Assembly (NCBI GenBank): GCA_027490145.1
Contig: JAIXYQ010000014.1
Coordinates: forward strand, 89,534 to 153,533
DNA from: Planctomycetaceae bacterium
Lineage (GTDB): Bacteria > Planctomycetota > Phycisphaerae > Phycisphaerales > SM1A02
Length of the DNA stretch: 64,000 nucleotides
Direction: 5' to 3'
This document shows positions 17,857-27,050 of this stretch, piece after piece. The notes below the pieces were generated by a model. That model was given only the letters and a program-made list of their open reading frames with translations, searched no databases and was not told the DNA's origin. The translations under genes were made by a program, and so were the position numbers. Positions within the stretch are counted from its first letter, which is position 1, and every line of letters begins with the position of its first letter.

Positions 17857-19659
17857 TCAGCGGACGGGGACGACCGGCACTGCGTCACCGCCGAGCGGCC
17901 ACCACGGCGGCGTCACCATGGTGGGCGCCTCGTTCGTGTCGACCTTGATGTTCGACTGCTGGTCGATGACCATGCGGGAGTTGCGGATGAAGTCGGCTGT
18001 GGCGCGGATGCGCTCGACCTCGGCATCGTTGAGCGCTTGCCCCCGCTTGAGACCCTCGAGGAACGCCGTCTGCTCCTGCCAGCGTGCGAACGCCTCGGGC
18101 GTCATGCGCAGGCCGACCTCGAGCTGCATGCCGGGCTTGACCAGCACAGTGCGCTCCCACGGCTCGAAGCCGGAACCGCTCACGCGGATCTTGTGCGGCC
18201 CCGGCGTCATCTCGAGCGGCTGGCCGTGCTGTCCGACGACGAACCCATCGACCTCGACCGTCGCCGCGACGGGCGCCAGGTCGTAGTCGGTGCGCGAGAC
18301 GACGTACTGCCCGTTGGACTGGTCGAGGAGGATCCCCGGCACGCGCAAGTCCTGCATCACCGCCCGCACCACGATCCCGTTGGCCGGCGATGCGGCCGCG
18401 GCGAACGCGGCACTCGTCGCGGCCTTGGTCGAGGCATCCTGCGCGAGTTGGTTGCCGCAGCGCTGGATGAGCGCGTCGAGCGGGTTGACCTCCTGCTTCA
18501 GGCCCGGCGTCTCACGCACGACCGTCGACTGCTGCGCGGTCCCCGCGCCGTACACGAGGCCCGTGCCGATCCCCGTGAGCCGGTAGGTGACGGTGAGCGT
18601 CCAGGTCGTGGCCTTGCTCTCGATGCCCTGGCCCTTGAAGTCGCTCGACGCAGGCTGGTACGAGGTCAGGCTCGCCAGCAGCATCGCCTCGGCGCCCATG
18701 GCCCGGGCGAGCGACGCGGCGTTGGCCTCGTCGCTCAGGATCCTGTCGAGCTGCTTCTGGGGATCGGTCTCGGTGCCCGCGTTCTCGCCCTGCGTGGCGA
18801 AGCGTGCCACGGCGTTGAGCAGGTCCTCACGGCTCATGACTGCGAAGCGCCGCGGATCGAGACCCGCGACGATGAAGTCGTTGAGCACCATGACCTTGTC
18901 GGCCGGGACCGCCGCGCGATCCTTGACGAAGACCGCCGTGCGCAGCGGACGATCCGGGAGCGGCTGCTCGGTGCCCACCGAACCGGCTCCACCGGCGCCG
19001 GATGCCGAAGCGTCGGGCAACGAGGCGATGACCTTCTTCGCCAGGTCGCGCGCCAGAGCCACCGCCACGTCACGCACCATCGGCTCGGTGACCGCACCGC
19101 CGCGCACCTCGCGGCCGGCCGGGTCAGCGAGCACGGTGTTGGCCATGCCCTCGCCGGTCACGCTCGCCTGCACGGCACCGGTCGACGAGTCATAGAGCGT
19201 CGCGCTCGCCGTGAGGCGCACCGTGCGTCGCGTCATCGCCTGATCCACCCCGGGGAACGTCGCGCGCTCCTCGCGATCCTGGAAGTCGTCGATGGTCGTC
19301 ACCAGCAGCAGCCGCGAACCCTTGATGCGGCCAGGCTGCGCGGCCTCGGGGTCATTGGGATCCACGTTGCCGCTGCCGGTGAAGTCCTGTTCCTTCTGCA
19401 GCGCATCCATGTCGCTCCGGGCCACGGCCTGGAACCGGCCGGTGGCCATGAACTCGGGGATCAACTGCGCCGCGAACGAATTCACGAGCCGGTTCAGCTC
19501 GACGGGCTGGCCGCGCTGGGCAGCTCCGTCGGTGGCGGCCGGCGACACCTTGGGCTGCGCGATGGCGAGCGCCGGCTTGGCGGGCGCCTGCGCGGATGTA
19601 CCGTGGACGGCGACGAGTGCCAGCACGGCACCGACGAACGCGGCAAGTCGATTCTTCAT
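17857..19659 (-). CDS. CsgG/LpoB-like secreted protein with C-terminal PEGA domain
   Basis: 600 residues from the ATG at 19659, beginning with a Sec signal (MKNRLAAFVGAVLALVAVHGTSAQA). Residues 30-440 resemble the CsgG/HfaB and LpoB superfamily twice over: first ELNRLVNSFAAQLIPEFMATGRFQAVARSDMDALQKEQ, later AVFVKDRAAVPADKVMVLNDFI and RRFAVMSREDLLNAVARFA. Residues about 465-530 form a PEGA domain (VEVDGFVVGQHGQPLEMTPGPHKIRVSG), a surface beta-sandwich. There is no lipobox. It lies 16 bases upstream of the COG3014-like gene and is the first gene of the four-gene cluster. A pore-like or peptidoglycan-linked envelope role is inferred, not shown. Confidence 0.75.
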   Translation of the reverse strand: MKNRLAAFVGAVLALVAVHGTSAQAPAKPALAIAQPKVSPAATDGAAQRGQPVELNRLVNSFAAQLIPEFMATGRFQAVARSDMDALQKEQDFTGSGNVDPNDPEAAQPGRIKGSRLLLVTTIDDFQDREERATFPGVDQAMTRRTVRLTASATLYDSSTGAVQASVTGEGMANTVLADPAGREVRGGAVTEPMVRDVAVALARDLAKKVIASLPDASASGAGGAGSVGTEQPLPDRPLRTAVFVKDRAAVPADKVMVLNDFIVAGLDPRRFAVMSREDLLNAVARFATQGENAGTETDPQKQLDRILSDEANAASLARAMGAEAMLLASLTSYQPASSDFKGQGIESKATTWTLTVTYRLTGIGTGLVYGAGTAQQSTVVRETPGLKQEVNPLDALIQRCGNQLAQDASTKAATSAAFAAAASPANGIVVRAVMQDLRVPGILLDQSNGQYVVSRTDYDLAPVAATVEVDGFVVGQHGQPLEMTPGPHKIRVSGSGFEPWERTVLVKPGMQLEVGLRMTPEAFARWQEQTAFLEGLKRGQALNDAEVERIRATADFIRNSRMVIDQQSNIKVDTNEAPTMVTPPWWPLGGDAVPVVPVR

Positions 19660-19756
19660 GGTGGTGTTCCCTGGACGGCGGACCTGCATCAACGACCGGA
19701 TCGATCTCGTGGACGACGGACCTGCACGGACCGAGCCCCGGGCAACGCCCCGGGGC

Positions 19757-20650
19757 TCACGTCAGGCCGAGTCGACGGCGCTTCTCGTCCCACTCGGCCT
19801 GCTCGCGCTTGTTCTGCGTCGCCAGCGGCGTGCCGGTTCGCATGGACTCGATTTCGAGCCGGGTCAGGTGCATGGCCTCGAGCCGGTAATCCTCGAAGGC
19901 CTCGCAGGCCTGGGGCACGATCGGCTTGAGCATGTCGTACATGGCCCGTGCGTAGTCCTGGATCTCCTGCTGCGCGTGCGGATCCATGCGCAGGCTCAGG
20001 AAGTGGAAGATGTTGTGCAGGTCGCACTTCCAGTACCACTCGGTGTACACGCTCACCGGCAGCGCCGTGCGCGCGAGTTCGCGTGCCACGCCCTTCTCGG
20101 TGAGCTGCAGGTACTCCTGGTAGTGCGCCTCGGCCTTCTCGAGCAGGTGGAGGAAGTCCTCCGCCGTGCCGGCATCGATCGGCTGGTCGCCGCCCTGGCG
20201 GTTGCTCGTGCTCTGCTTGCGCACCATCTCGGGGCTCGGCCGGTAGAACCGGTCCGGCACGATCGAGTAGCGCGCGCTGTACTCGTTCACGTTCGCGGTG
20301 CGGTGGCGGATCCACTGCCGCGCGATGAAGATCGGCATCGCGATGTGGAACTTGAACTCCACCATCTCGAACGGCGTCGAGTGCCGGTGCCGCATCAGGT
20401 AGCGCACGAGCCCGCGATCCTCGCTGACCTGCTTCGTGCCCTGTCCGTAGCTCACGCGTGCCGCCTGCACGATCGCGAAGTCTCCGGTCTTTCCCTCGGG
20501 CACCATGCGCGGCATGCAGTCCACCAGGCTCACGAAGCCGTGGTCATGGACCTTGATGTCCCACCGGGAACTGCCGCCCATCACGTCCACCATGGGACCC
20601 TCGGGCGCAATGCGGGTGAATCGTTCTCCGGCCTCGATGTGCTGCGTCAT
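19757..20650 (-). CDS. thyX: Flavin-dependent thymidylate synthase ThyX
   Basis: Makes dTMP from dUMP with FAD, NADPH and methylene-tetrahydrofolate. It has 297 residues from the ATG at 20650. The signature RHRTANVNEYSARYS (the RHRxxSxNExSxRY motif) is present, with RYLMRHRHSTPFEMVEFKFH before it and the C-terminal DLHNIFHFLSLRMDPHAQ..I. The longer frame to 20803 is not used because it overlaps the neighbouring gene and has no conserved sequence. ThyX replaces ThyA here as far as the window shows. Confidence 0.96.
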   Translation of the reverse strand: MTQHIEAGERFTRIAPEGPMVDVMGGSSRWDIKVHDHGFVSLVDCMPRMVPEGKTGDFAIVQAARVSYGQGTKQVSEDRGLVRYLMRHRHSTPFEMVEFKFHIAMPIFIARQWIRHRTANVNEYSARYSIVPDRFYRPSPEMVRKQSTSNRQGGDQPIDAGTAEDFLHLLEKAEAHYQEYLQLTEKGVARELARTALPVSVYTEWYWKCDLHNIFHFLSLRMDPHAQQEIQDYARAMYDMLKPIVPQACEAFEDYRLEAMHLTRLEIESMRTGTPLATQNKREQAEWDEKRRRLGLT

Positions 20651-20672
20651 GACCCCGGAAGTGTCGCAGAAA

Positions 20673-21161
20673 TCACGGCGCCGTTGGCGCGGTTTTCCCA
20701 GCGAAATGGGCTTGATGGAAGGCCTCGATCCAACCGTTGACGGCCTCCAGCGTGCCGATGCCGGTGGCCTTGCCGCCCGCCGAGAGCCTCGGCGCCCCCA
20801 CACCCTTGGGATCCAGGCTCACGACCACCATCCAGCCCTCGCTCCACGGTTCGAGGCCGCCGGGGCACGCCTCGTCCGGTGACGCGGGCCAACGCCCCTC
20901 GCCCGCGGGAAGCACGTCGCACGCCACGGTCGCCGTGGACGCCAGGTCGCTCGGCCACTCGCCGGTGGCCGAGGCGGCGCACAGCATGCGCCACGCGGTC
21001 GAGCGAAGCTGCCTGTCGGCGATGACCGCGCGCTCACGCACGCCCGCCGTGACGATGCCGCCCCAGACGAACGCGAACGCGCTCAGGAGTACGAACAGCA
21101 CGGCAAAGACGATCGCCAGCCGCCGACCGCCCGCGCTGGTTGCCGGCTGCTGCGCCATCAT
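20673..21161 (-). CDS. Single-pass membrane protein, unknown function
   Basis: 162 residues with one N-terminal transmembrane helix ([28 protein letters not shown], residues 13-40) and a periplasmic-type domain with paired cysteines (LCAASA, VACDVLP, EACPGG). The start ATG at 21161 overlaps the stop of the ABC ATPase gene upstream in ATGA, so it is translated with it. The shape resembles a pseudopilin-like or small sensor protein, but no signature is clear. A function in the transport of oligopeptides is only suggested by coupling. Confidence 0.65.
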   Translation of the reverse strand: MMAQQPATSAGGRRLAIVFAVLFVLLSAFAFVWGGIVTAGVRERAVIADRQLRSTAWRMLCAASATGEWPSDLASTATVACDVLPAGEGRWPASPDEACPGGLEPWSEGWMVVVSLDPKGVGAPRLSAGGKATGIGTLEAVNGWIEAFHQAHFAGKTAPTAP

Positions 21162-22024
21162 GCCTTGCTCGCCGGTGCCGCGTGGACGCCGCCGGGCCGA
21201 TCGGCCTTCGGGGCGGCGATGCGCTTGCGGTGCGGATCGGCCTCCGGGACCGCATCGAGCAGTTCCTTGGTGTACGCCTGCTTCGGGGAACGGATCACCT
21301 CGTCACGCGTGCCCATTTCCACGATCTTCCCCTCGCGCATGACCGCGATGCGGTGGCAGATGTGGTGGATCACCGCCATGTCGTGGCTGATGAAGAGGTA
21401 CGAGAGCCCGCGCTCGTCCTGCAGGTCCTTCAGCAGGTTCAGGATCTGGCTCTGGATGCTCACGTCCAGGGCGCTCGTGGGTTCGTCGCACACGATCAGG
21501 TCAGGATCGAGCGCGAGCGCGCGGGCGATCCCGATGCGCTGGCGCTGGCCACCGCTGAATTCGTGGGGATAGCGGTCGGCCGCCTGCTTCCAGAGGCCAC
21601 ACCGCACCAGCAGTTCCTCCACCCGGCTGCGGAGCTGGTCGCCGGTCGCAAGGCCGTGCACCAGGAGCGGCTCGCCGATGATGTTGCCCACGCGCATGCG
21701 TGGGTTCAGGCTTCCGCCCGGATCCTGGAAGATGATCTGGATGCGCCGTCGGAGCGTGCGCATGGCTTCCGGGGCGAGGGAGAAGATGTCCTGGCCGTCG
21801 AACGCCGCGGTGCCGCCCGTTGCGGGGATCAGTCGAAGCAACGCACGGCCTGCCGTGGTCTTGCCGCAGCCGGACTCACCCACGAGCCCGAGCGTCTCGC
21901 CGCGGTTCAGCGTGAAACTCACGCCATCGACCGCCTTCACGTGGCCGACCGTCCGCTGCAACAAGCCGCGACGGATCGGGAAGTGGACCTGCAGGTCCTT
22001 CACCTCGAGGATCGGTGTGGCCAT
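21158..22024 (-). CDS. Oligopeptide/dipeptide-type ABC transporter ATP-binding protein (OppF-like)
   Basis: 288 residues. Walker [10 protein letters not shown] (about 50-58), the Q-loop [14 protein letters not shown], the signature [16 protein letters not shown], Walker [13 protein letters not shown] and the switch HD are all present. The QDPxxSLNPR form of the Q-loop and the C-terminal extension mark the OppF/DppF class of the peptide/nickel transporter family. No permease, partner ATPase or binding protein is nearby, so it is an orphan; these could be elsewhere. It sits between htrA-like and the small membrane gene. Confidence 0.9.
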   Translation of the reverse strand: MATPILEVKDLQVHFPIRRGLLQRTVGHVKAVDGVSFTLNRGETLGLVGESGCGKTTAGRALLRLIPATGGTAAFDGQDIFSLAPEAMRTLRRRIQIIFQDPGGSLNPRMRVGNIIGEPLLVHGLATGDQLRSRVEELLVRCGLWKQAADRYPHEFSGGQRQRIGIARALALDPDLIVCDEPTSALDVSIQSQILNLLKDLQDERGLSYLFISHDMAVIHHICHRIAVMREGKIVEMGTRDEVIRSPKQAYTKELLDAVPEADPHRKRIAAPKADRPGGVHAAPASKA

Positions 22025-22034
22025 GGCTCCAAGC

Positions 22035-23537
22035 CTAGCGCTTCGGTGCCTGGACCGGGATCGCCACGGTCTGCGAACGGCCGTCAGGCAGCACCACGCT
22101 GAACTGCACCCGTCGGAAGATGCCCGGGAAGGACCGCGACAGGATGCGCTCGAGCCGGGTGTAGAGGTCAGACTCGCCGAAGACGGCCTGCCCCTCGATC
22201 GCGATGATCACCGTGCCCTCGGGCAGGGATGCCGCGGCTTCGGAGCCATCCCTGACGGACTCGATCAGCACGCCGCGGCGATGCTGCACGCCCAGCGCGG
22301 CGCAGGCATCCTCGGTGGCGTTGGTGAGTTCGAGCACGCCGGCCTTGCGCAGGGTCGCCAGGAGTGCGGCCGCATCGGCCTCGGCGGGACGGCGGCCCAC
22401 AACCACCGTGACCTCGCGGACCGTCGGCGGCGCATCGCCCACCGGCGGCTCCCACAGGAGCAGCCTCACCGATGTCCCGGGGCGCTGGGTGGCGATCAGG
22501 CTCGTGAGCGCGTCCATCGTCATCACCGGTCGACCGTTGAACTCCAGGATCACGTCGCCCGGGTCGATCCCCGCCCGCTCGGCAGCCTCACCGATGCTCA
22601 CCGCCGACACCACGAGTCCATCGCGTTCGCACTGCTCGATGGCGGCGATCGCGGCCTGCGGAACGACCTCCGCGGCGTTGCCTGCGCGCGCACTCCGCTG
22701 CTGCAGTTCGCGCAGGGGCTCGGTGCTCACGCCCAGATAGCCCTGTTCCACGATGCCCCGGTCCAGGATCTGCCCGACCACGCTCTCGATGATCTCCATC
22801 GGGATCGCCAGGCCGATGCCCCCGAACTGCCCCTGGCCGAGCATGGCGCCGCGACCGGTGGCGATCGCCGTGTTCATGCCGATGACGCGGCCGTAGACGT
22901 CGCACAGCGGCCCGCCTGAGTTGCCCGGATTGATCGCCGCGTCGACCTGGATGAAATTCTCGTAGTCGATCGACGAGAGCCCTGCCGTACGACCGATCCC
23001 GCTGACGATGCCCGCGCTCATCGAGAACCTGAAATCGAACGGCGAACCGAACGCGAACACGAGCTCACCCTGCAAGGGCGTCCGCTGCGACCGCTCGGCC
23101 GCGACCAGGCCCTCGCCCGATGCCTGCAGGACGGCGATGTCGGTGCGCAGGTCAAGGCCGACGATCTCCGCCCGCAGCACGGCACCACTGCTCGTCTGCA
23201 CCGTGACCGTGCCGGCGCCATCGACCACGTGCGCGTTCGTCACCACGTGACCCTCGGCGTCGTAGACCCAGCCGCTGCCGGTGCGCTGTCCACCCCGCCC
23301 GTCGAGCACGCTCTCCACCAGCACCACGCTCGGCTCCACGACCTGCGCCAACTCACGCTGGGCTTCGCTGATCTCGGCCAGCACGTTGCGGCGGCCGAGC
23401 ACCTGGCGCGACTGCTCCGCCTGCAGCGCCGCGCGCTCATCCACCGTGCGCTGGGCGATGCGCGGCGTGGCCCACAGCACGAGCGCGCAGCTCGCCGCGA
23501 CCACCGCCGCCGGTGCCAGCGACGCGATGCGCGACAT
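22035..23537 (-). CDS. HtrA/DegP-family trypsin-like serine protease with PDZ domains
   Basis: 500 residues with an N-terminal signal anchor (about 8-26). The catalytic triad is readable: His103 in [10 protein letters not shown], Asp133 in LRTDIAVL and Ser207 in [12 protein letters not shown] domain follows ([11 protein letters not shown] ... [22 protein letters not shown]) and a second PDZ-like region closes the protein ([15 protein letters not shown]). This is an envelope quality-control protease. The triad is intact, so it should be active. Its ATG overlaps the stop of panB by one base. Confidence 0.93.
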   Translation of the reverse strand: MSRIASLAPAAVVAASCALVLWATPRIAQRTVDERAALQAEQSRQVLGRRNVLAEISEAQRELAQVVEPSVVLVESVLDGRGGQRTGSGWVYDAEGHVVTNAHVVDGAGTVTVQTSSGAVLRAEIVGLDLRTDIAVLQASGEGLVAAERSQRTPLQGELVFAFGSPFDFRFSMSAGIVSGIGRTAGLSSIDYENFIQVDAAINPGNSGGPLCDVYGRVIGMNTAIATGRGAMLGQGQFGGIGLAIPMEIIESVVGQILDRGIVEQGYLGVSTEPLRELQQRSARAGNAAEVVPQAAIAAIEQCERDGLVVSAVSIGEAAERAGIDPGDVILEFNGRPVMTMDALTSLIATQRPGTSVRLLLWEPPVGDAPPTVREVTVVVGRRPAEADAAALLATLRKAGVLELTNATEDACAALGVQHRRGVLIESVRDGSEAAASLPEGTVIIAIEGQAVFGESDLYTRLERILSRSFPGIFRRVQFSVVLPDGRSQTVAIPVQAPKR

Positions 23538-24415
23538 CAGCCGCCCCTCGACGAGAGCGCCCGGCGGAACGCCTCGAGCTGCTCCGGCGGCATCACGATC
23601 GGGTGCTCACCCAGGTCGTTGGACGCCACGCGCGCACACCACGCACGCCCCGCCTGCACGAGTCCCTCGCCGAGTCGGCAGGCCGGTGCCGCGAAGGCCG
23701 GCTGCCAATCGGTCATGCCCAGCAGGTCATGGAGCACCACGACCTGACCATGGCACGCCGGGCCGGCGCCGCACCCGATCACCGGCACCGGTGACCGTTC
23801 GACGATCGCCTGCGTGACGTCGGCGGGAGCCGCTTCCACCAGGAGCATCGAGGCTCCCGCGTCGAGCATCGACCGTGCATCGTCCACGAGGGCCAGTGCG
23901 CCCTCGGCGCTCCGGCCTGCGGCGTAGTACCCACCATGCTGCTTCGCCTGCTGGGGCCTGGATCCGATGTGCGCCACCACGGGGATCCCGGCGCGCACCA
24001 TGCGCGACACGAGCGGCGCGAACGAACGGTCGACCTCGAGCTTGACGAGGTCCGCCAGCCCTTCGGTCAGGAATCGACCTGCGTTCCGAATGCCTTCGGC
24101 ATCATCGGCCTGGTAGCTCATGAAGGGCATGTCGCCCATGACCACGGTGTTCGGTGCACCGCGCTTCACGCCCGCGGTCAGCGCAAGCAGCACGTCGAGG
24201 GGTGCATGCACGGTGCCCGGAAGACCGAGCACGACCTCCGCGGCGGTGTCGCCCACCAGCAGCACGTGCACGCCCGAACGCTCGAGCCACCGGGCCGTGG
24301 TGGCGTCGTAGCAGGTCAGGCACGCGAAGCGCTGGCCTGCCCGCACCATGCGCAGGAGCGTGCGGATCGTCACCGGCTGTCGTTCGCCAGCCTCGGTCGA
24401 GGTCGCTTCGATCAT
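23537..24415 (-). CDS. panB: 3-methyl-2-oxobutanoate hydroxymethyltransferase (PanB)
   Basis: Adds a hydroxymethyl group from methylene-tetrahydrofolate to ketoisovalerate, the first step of pantothenate synthesis. It has 292 residues as a TIM-barrel protein with VTIRTLLRM at the start, metal-binding VLLVGDTAAEVVLG and VVMGDMPFMSYQ, VKLEVD, VVAHIGSRPQ (usually VxGHLGLxPQ) and VIGCGAGPACHGQVVVLHDLLG (usually IGxGxxxDGQxLVxxD). The match is clear with some relaxed positions. It is coupled to the htrA-like gene and lies two genes from coaD, so the CoA pathway is partly clustered. Confidence 0.92.
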   Translation of the reverse strand: MIEATSTEAGERQPVTIRTLLRMVRAGQRFACLTCYDATTARWLERSGVHVLLVGDTAAEVVLGLPGTVHAPLDVLLALTAGVKRGAPNTVVMGDMPFMSYQADDAEGIRNAGRFLTEGLADLVKLEVDRSFAPLVSRMVRAGIPVVAHIGSRPQQAKQHGGYYAAGRSAEGALALVDDARSMLDAGASMLLVEAAPADVTQAIVERSPVPVIGCGAGPACHGQVVVLHDLLGMTDWQPAFAAPACRLGEGLVQAGRAWCARVASNDLGEHPIVMPPEQLEAFRRALSSRGG

Positions 24416-24443
24416 GCTGGAAGTGTAGGGGGCGAAGGCCCGA

Positions 24444-25133
24444 TCACATCAGCCGGCGGACGGGGTTCACGACCATGCCATCCCGGCCGAGGACCAGCAC
24501 ATCGGCCACCTCGAGCGCCTCACGGAAACTGTCCTGCGCGGCCTCCAGGTCCCAGCATGGGCTGAAGACCTTGCCCTGCGCCAGGTGTTCGAGCGTGGGA
24601 ATCGCATCGCCGCACACGAGCGTGGCACTCGACGCATCCAGCACCAGCAGACCTGCGCTGCCGGGCGTGACCCCGTACATCGGATAGAGATCGACGCCCT
24701 CGACGAGATGGTCCTCGCAATCACGGCAACGCGACAGCACCGCCATCTCCGACTCGACCAGCCGGATCAGGTCGCGGTCCTCGGCCTCCTCGGCCTGCTC
24801 GAGGCTCTCACGGAGGCTGGCCTGCGATGCCTCGCGTTCCCGTTCGGTGATCCACCACTCGGCCTTGTCGAACGCCGCGATGCCGCGTCGACGCATCGGC
24901 TGGAAACTCGTCAGGAAGACGTCGGTGATGGCCTCGGGCGGGTGATTGGTGCGTTCCTGCATGCGCGGGAGGAGCACCTGCGGCGGAAGGCTCGGATCGA
25001 CGACGATCCGGCGGCCGGCGGCCTCGATCAGGGTGGTGGTGGCGTGGGCGGCGCGCACGTCACCCTTCTCACCCCAGAGCGGATGGCCTGACATGGCGCC
25101 GAGCGAGAGAACGCGGATGGAAGGAGCAGCCAT
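24444..25133 (-). CDS. Metallo-beta-lactamase-fold protein with degenerate active site
   Basis: 229 residues. The pattern of strands follows the MBL fold: TTTLIEAAGRRIVVDPSLPP near the start, then VFLTSFQPMRRRGIAAF where a working enzyme has THxHxDHxxG, then MYGVTPGSAGLLVLDASSATLVCGDAIPT where the GDA strand stands, and LVLGRDGMVVNP at the place of the last His. The HxHxDH metal ligands are replaced (S-F-Q-P-M-R), and the last His is lost, so zinc binding of the normal kind is unlikely. A long charged helix is inserted (about 90-135). The gene lies between panB and coaD. It may be a regulator or binder rather than a hydrolase. Confidence 0.6.
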   Translation of the reverse strand: MAAPSIRVLSLGAMSGHPLWGEKGDVRAAHATTTLIEAAGRRIVVDPSLPPQVLLPRMQERTNHPPEAITDVFLTSFQPMRRRGIAAFDKAEWWITEREREASQASLRESLEQAEEAEDRDLIRLVESEMAVLSRCRDCEDHLVEGVDLYPMYGVTPGSAGLLVLDASSATLVCGDAIPTLEHLAQGKVFSPCWDLEAAQDSFREALEVADVLVLGRDGMVVNPVRRLM

Positions 25134-25175
25134 GGGTGGTCCTGCGTGGGTCGGCGTCCGGAGATTCGGAAGCGG

Positions 25176-25733
25176 TCAATCCTGGGCCTGCTCGGCACGA
25201 AGGCGCCCGAGCGGATTCGATGGGTCGTCGAGCTTGGCCCGCAGCGCCAACTGCACGCGATCGGGAACGAACGGCGTGAGCGTGTCCATGCTGCCTCCGA
25301 ACGCCGCGATCTGGCGGATCAGGCTGCTGCTGGCGTACGCGTACTTCTCGCTGGTGAGGATGAAGACGGTCTCGATGCCGGCCACCTGCCGGTTGGTGAT
25401 GGCCGCCTGGCACTCGGCGTTGAGATCCGTGACGTTGCGGATGCCACGGATGATCGCACTGGCGCCGACCTGCCGCGCGAAGTCGACGGTCAGCCCCGTG
25501 TAGTGCGCCACGCGCACCGCAGCACCCCGAGGATGCGTCGCGACCAGCTCCCCCACGAGCTCGTTGAGCAGGTCGACCCGCTCCTCGAAGCTGAAGACGC
25601 CCGGCTTGTCGGGATTGTGGCCTACGGCGATGACGATCTCGTCGAAGAGGCCGCGCGCACGCTGCAGGACATCGAGGTGCCCGTAGGTGACCGGGTCGAA
25701 GGAGCCGGTAAAGACGGCCAGATGGTGTGCCAC
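25176..25733 (-). CDS. coaD: Phosphopantetheine adenylyltransferase (CoaD)
   Basis: Transfers AMP to 4'-phosphopantetheine, the fourth step of CoA synthesis. It has 185 residues from the GTG at 25733 (VAHHLAVFTGSFDPVTYGH), where conservation begins; the frame opens further but that part is non-conserved. The nucleotidyltransferase motifs TGSFDPVTYGH and ASSSLIRQIAAFGG are present, plus IIRGIRNVTDLNAE. A weak ribosome site precedes the GTG. It stands with panB, a long ACP and two dehydratases on the same strand, so pantetheine use and supply are near each other. Confidence 0.94.
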   Translation of the reverse strand: MAHHLAVFTGSFDPVTYGHLDVLQRARGLFDEIVIAVGHNPDKPGVFSFEERVDLLNELVGELVATHPRGAAVRVAHYTGLTVDFARQVGASAIIRGIRNVTDLNAECQAAITNRQVAGIETVFILTSEKYAYASSSLIRQIAAFGGSMDTLTPFVPDRVQLALRAKLDDPSNPLGRLRAEQAQD

Positions 25734-25903
25734 GCGACGGAGTCTAGGGGTTTCCGTTCGGCCCGCGGAAAAACCCGTCGTCGCGCTTGCATCGCTTCTG
25801 GGTGGATTCGACCCTTCGTCCGTGGCGGGTGACACCGCCGGCTGGGTCTCGAACGAGTCAGCCGGGAACGGATCACGGGCGCCACTTCTCTGAACCCTGG
25901 ATC

Positions 25904-25942
25904 GGCCTTGCTCGGTGCGTGCCTCCCCGAGCGAGGCCTTTT
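25904..25942 (+). terminator. Hairpin with T tract in the coaD-dehydratase gap
   Basis: GGCCTTGCTCGG (25904-25915) pairs with CCGAGCGAGGCC (25927-25938), one G-U pair, and TTTT follows on the + strand. Both neighbouring genes run on the - strand, so as a terminator it faces the wrong way for them; it may work as a bidirectional insulator or stop antisense transcription. The rest of the 281-base gap (25734-26014) shows no gene. Confidence 0.5.
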
Positions 25943-26014
25943 CCATGGGTTGACCCGCCAGGCGGCGCCGGGAGCGAGGCGGCACGGACGGCGCCGTGCG
26001 CAACGGCTCTGGCG

Positions 26015-26530
26015 TCAGTCGGCCAGCGATCCGAGTCCGGCCTGCTCGAGGATCAGCCGGAAGTTGTCGCTGAACACGAAATTGTGCTCCGGGAACTGCA
26101 GCCCGCTGCGGTTGGCATCGATGTGGCTGAACATCAGGTTGATCTCGCCGATGCGCTCCCATGAACCCGTGCGATGATCGAGCACGTCGATCACGCCGAT
26201 GGTGCTGGCGCCGGCCGCATCCATCCGTTCGATCGTGGCGTCGTAGCGGATCGTCTGGCCGGGGATGACCTCGCGGTCGATGCGGGCGTCGTTCACCTTG
26301 GCCAGGATCACCTTCTCGCGAAAACGGTTCACGCTTCCGACGAGCACGCCGGCCGTCTGCGCCATGCCCTCGACCATGAGGCTCATGGGCATGACCGGGC
26401 ACGCGGGGCCATCAGGTCCCGCGGCGAAATGCTGGTGCAGGTGCTCCTCCGCCAAGCTGACGTTCTTGACCGCCACCATGCGGCGGTTGGCCTCGAACGT
26501 CGTGATCTGGTCGATCCACATCCATCGCAT
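26015..26530 (-). CDS. 3-hydroxyacyl-ACP dehydratase-like hotdog protein (first copy)
   Basis: 171 residues from the ATG at 26530, where AGGA stands upstream. The hotdog fold is shown by MRWMWIDQITTFEANRRMVAVKNVSLAEEHLHQHF, the catalytic His region HQHFAAGPDGPACPVMP and the helix with MVEGMAQTAGVL, in which Glu takes the FabZ-type place. The C-terminal RIGEINLMFSHIDANRSG is unusual. FabZ and FabA-like enzymes remove water from 3-hydroxyacyl-ACP. It sits 57 bases from a long acyl carrier protein and near a second dehydratase. It lacks the standard FabZ length (about 150) by being longer. Confidence 0.8.
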   Translation of the reverse strand: MRWMWIDQITTFEANRRMVAVKNVSLAEEHLHQHFAAGPDGPACPVMPMSLMVEGMAQTAGVLVGSVNRFREKVILAKVNDARIDREVIPGQTIRYDATIERMDAAGASTIGVIDVLDHRTGSWERIGEINLMFSHIDANRSGLQFPEHNFVFSDNFRLILEQAGLGSLAD

Positions 26531-26587
26531 GGGCGGGCGTCCTGTCCTCGGCGGAACCACGGCGCGGGCCGTGCCGCGCACGCGGGC

Positions 26588-26992
26588 TCAGTGGCCGAGC
26601 TTGCGGGCGACGAAGTCGCAGAGGCTCTTCACGGTGAAGAGTTCGCTGACTGCCTCGACGCGGCGATCCGCATCGAACGTGGCGAAGTTCACGTGCGGCA
26701 TCTTCTCCTTGAGCAGGGTCATGCCCGCGTCGGTGAACTTGCCGTCCTTCACGAGGTCGGGGTTGGCCATCAGGTTCTCGGGGAAGAGTTCACCCTGGCC
26801 GATCTTGAAGGGCTTGTCGGGGGTGCTGAACGCCTTGTCGAGGCGGAACGTGATGTCCAGGAAGTCGATGCTCTCGGCTCCCAGGTCCGTGGTCAGCACG
26901 GCGTCCGGGGTCACATCGCCATCATCGACGCCAAGCGCGTCGACCAACACACCTTGCACCTTCTGGAAGATCTCGTCATTCGTCAACGCCAC
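26588..26992 (-). CDS. Long acyl carrier protein
   Basis: 134 residues from a GTG at 26992 with GGGAGG upstream. The phosphopantetheine attachment region is DLGAESIDFLDITFRLDKAF, in which Ser is in the ESI motif (DSL in most ACPs), near residue 41. An ordinary ACP is about 80 residues; here an insertion (about 60-105: FPENLMANPDLVKDGKFTDAG) separates the second half from a final helix VKSLCDFVARKL. It is flanked by two dehydratase-like genes. The form is found in lipid or polyketide-type clusters; the product is unknown. Confidence 0.85.
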   Translation of the reverse strand: MALTNDEIFQKVQGVLVDALGVDDGDVTPDAVLTTDLGAESIDFLDITFRLDKAFSTPDKPFKIGQGELFPENLMANPDLVKDGKFTDAGMTLLKEKMPHVNFATFDADRRVEAVSELFTVKSLCDFVARKLGH

Positions 26993-27050
26993 GTCAGGCC
27001 TCCCTCAGGGGGTCAAATCTCGGAAAGGATCAATGGACCGACATCGGCCC

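Noticed and set aside
25734..26402. N-terminal extension of coaD to 408 residues
   Set aside because: The added part lies over a hairpin and over the dehydratase gene in another frame; conservation starts at the GTG at 25733.
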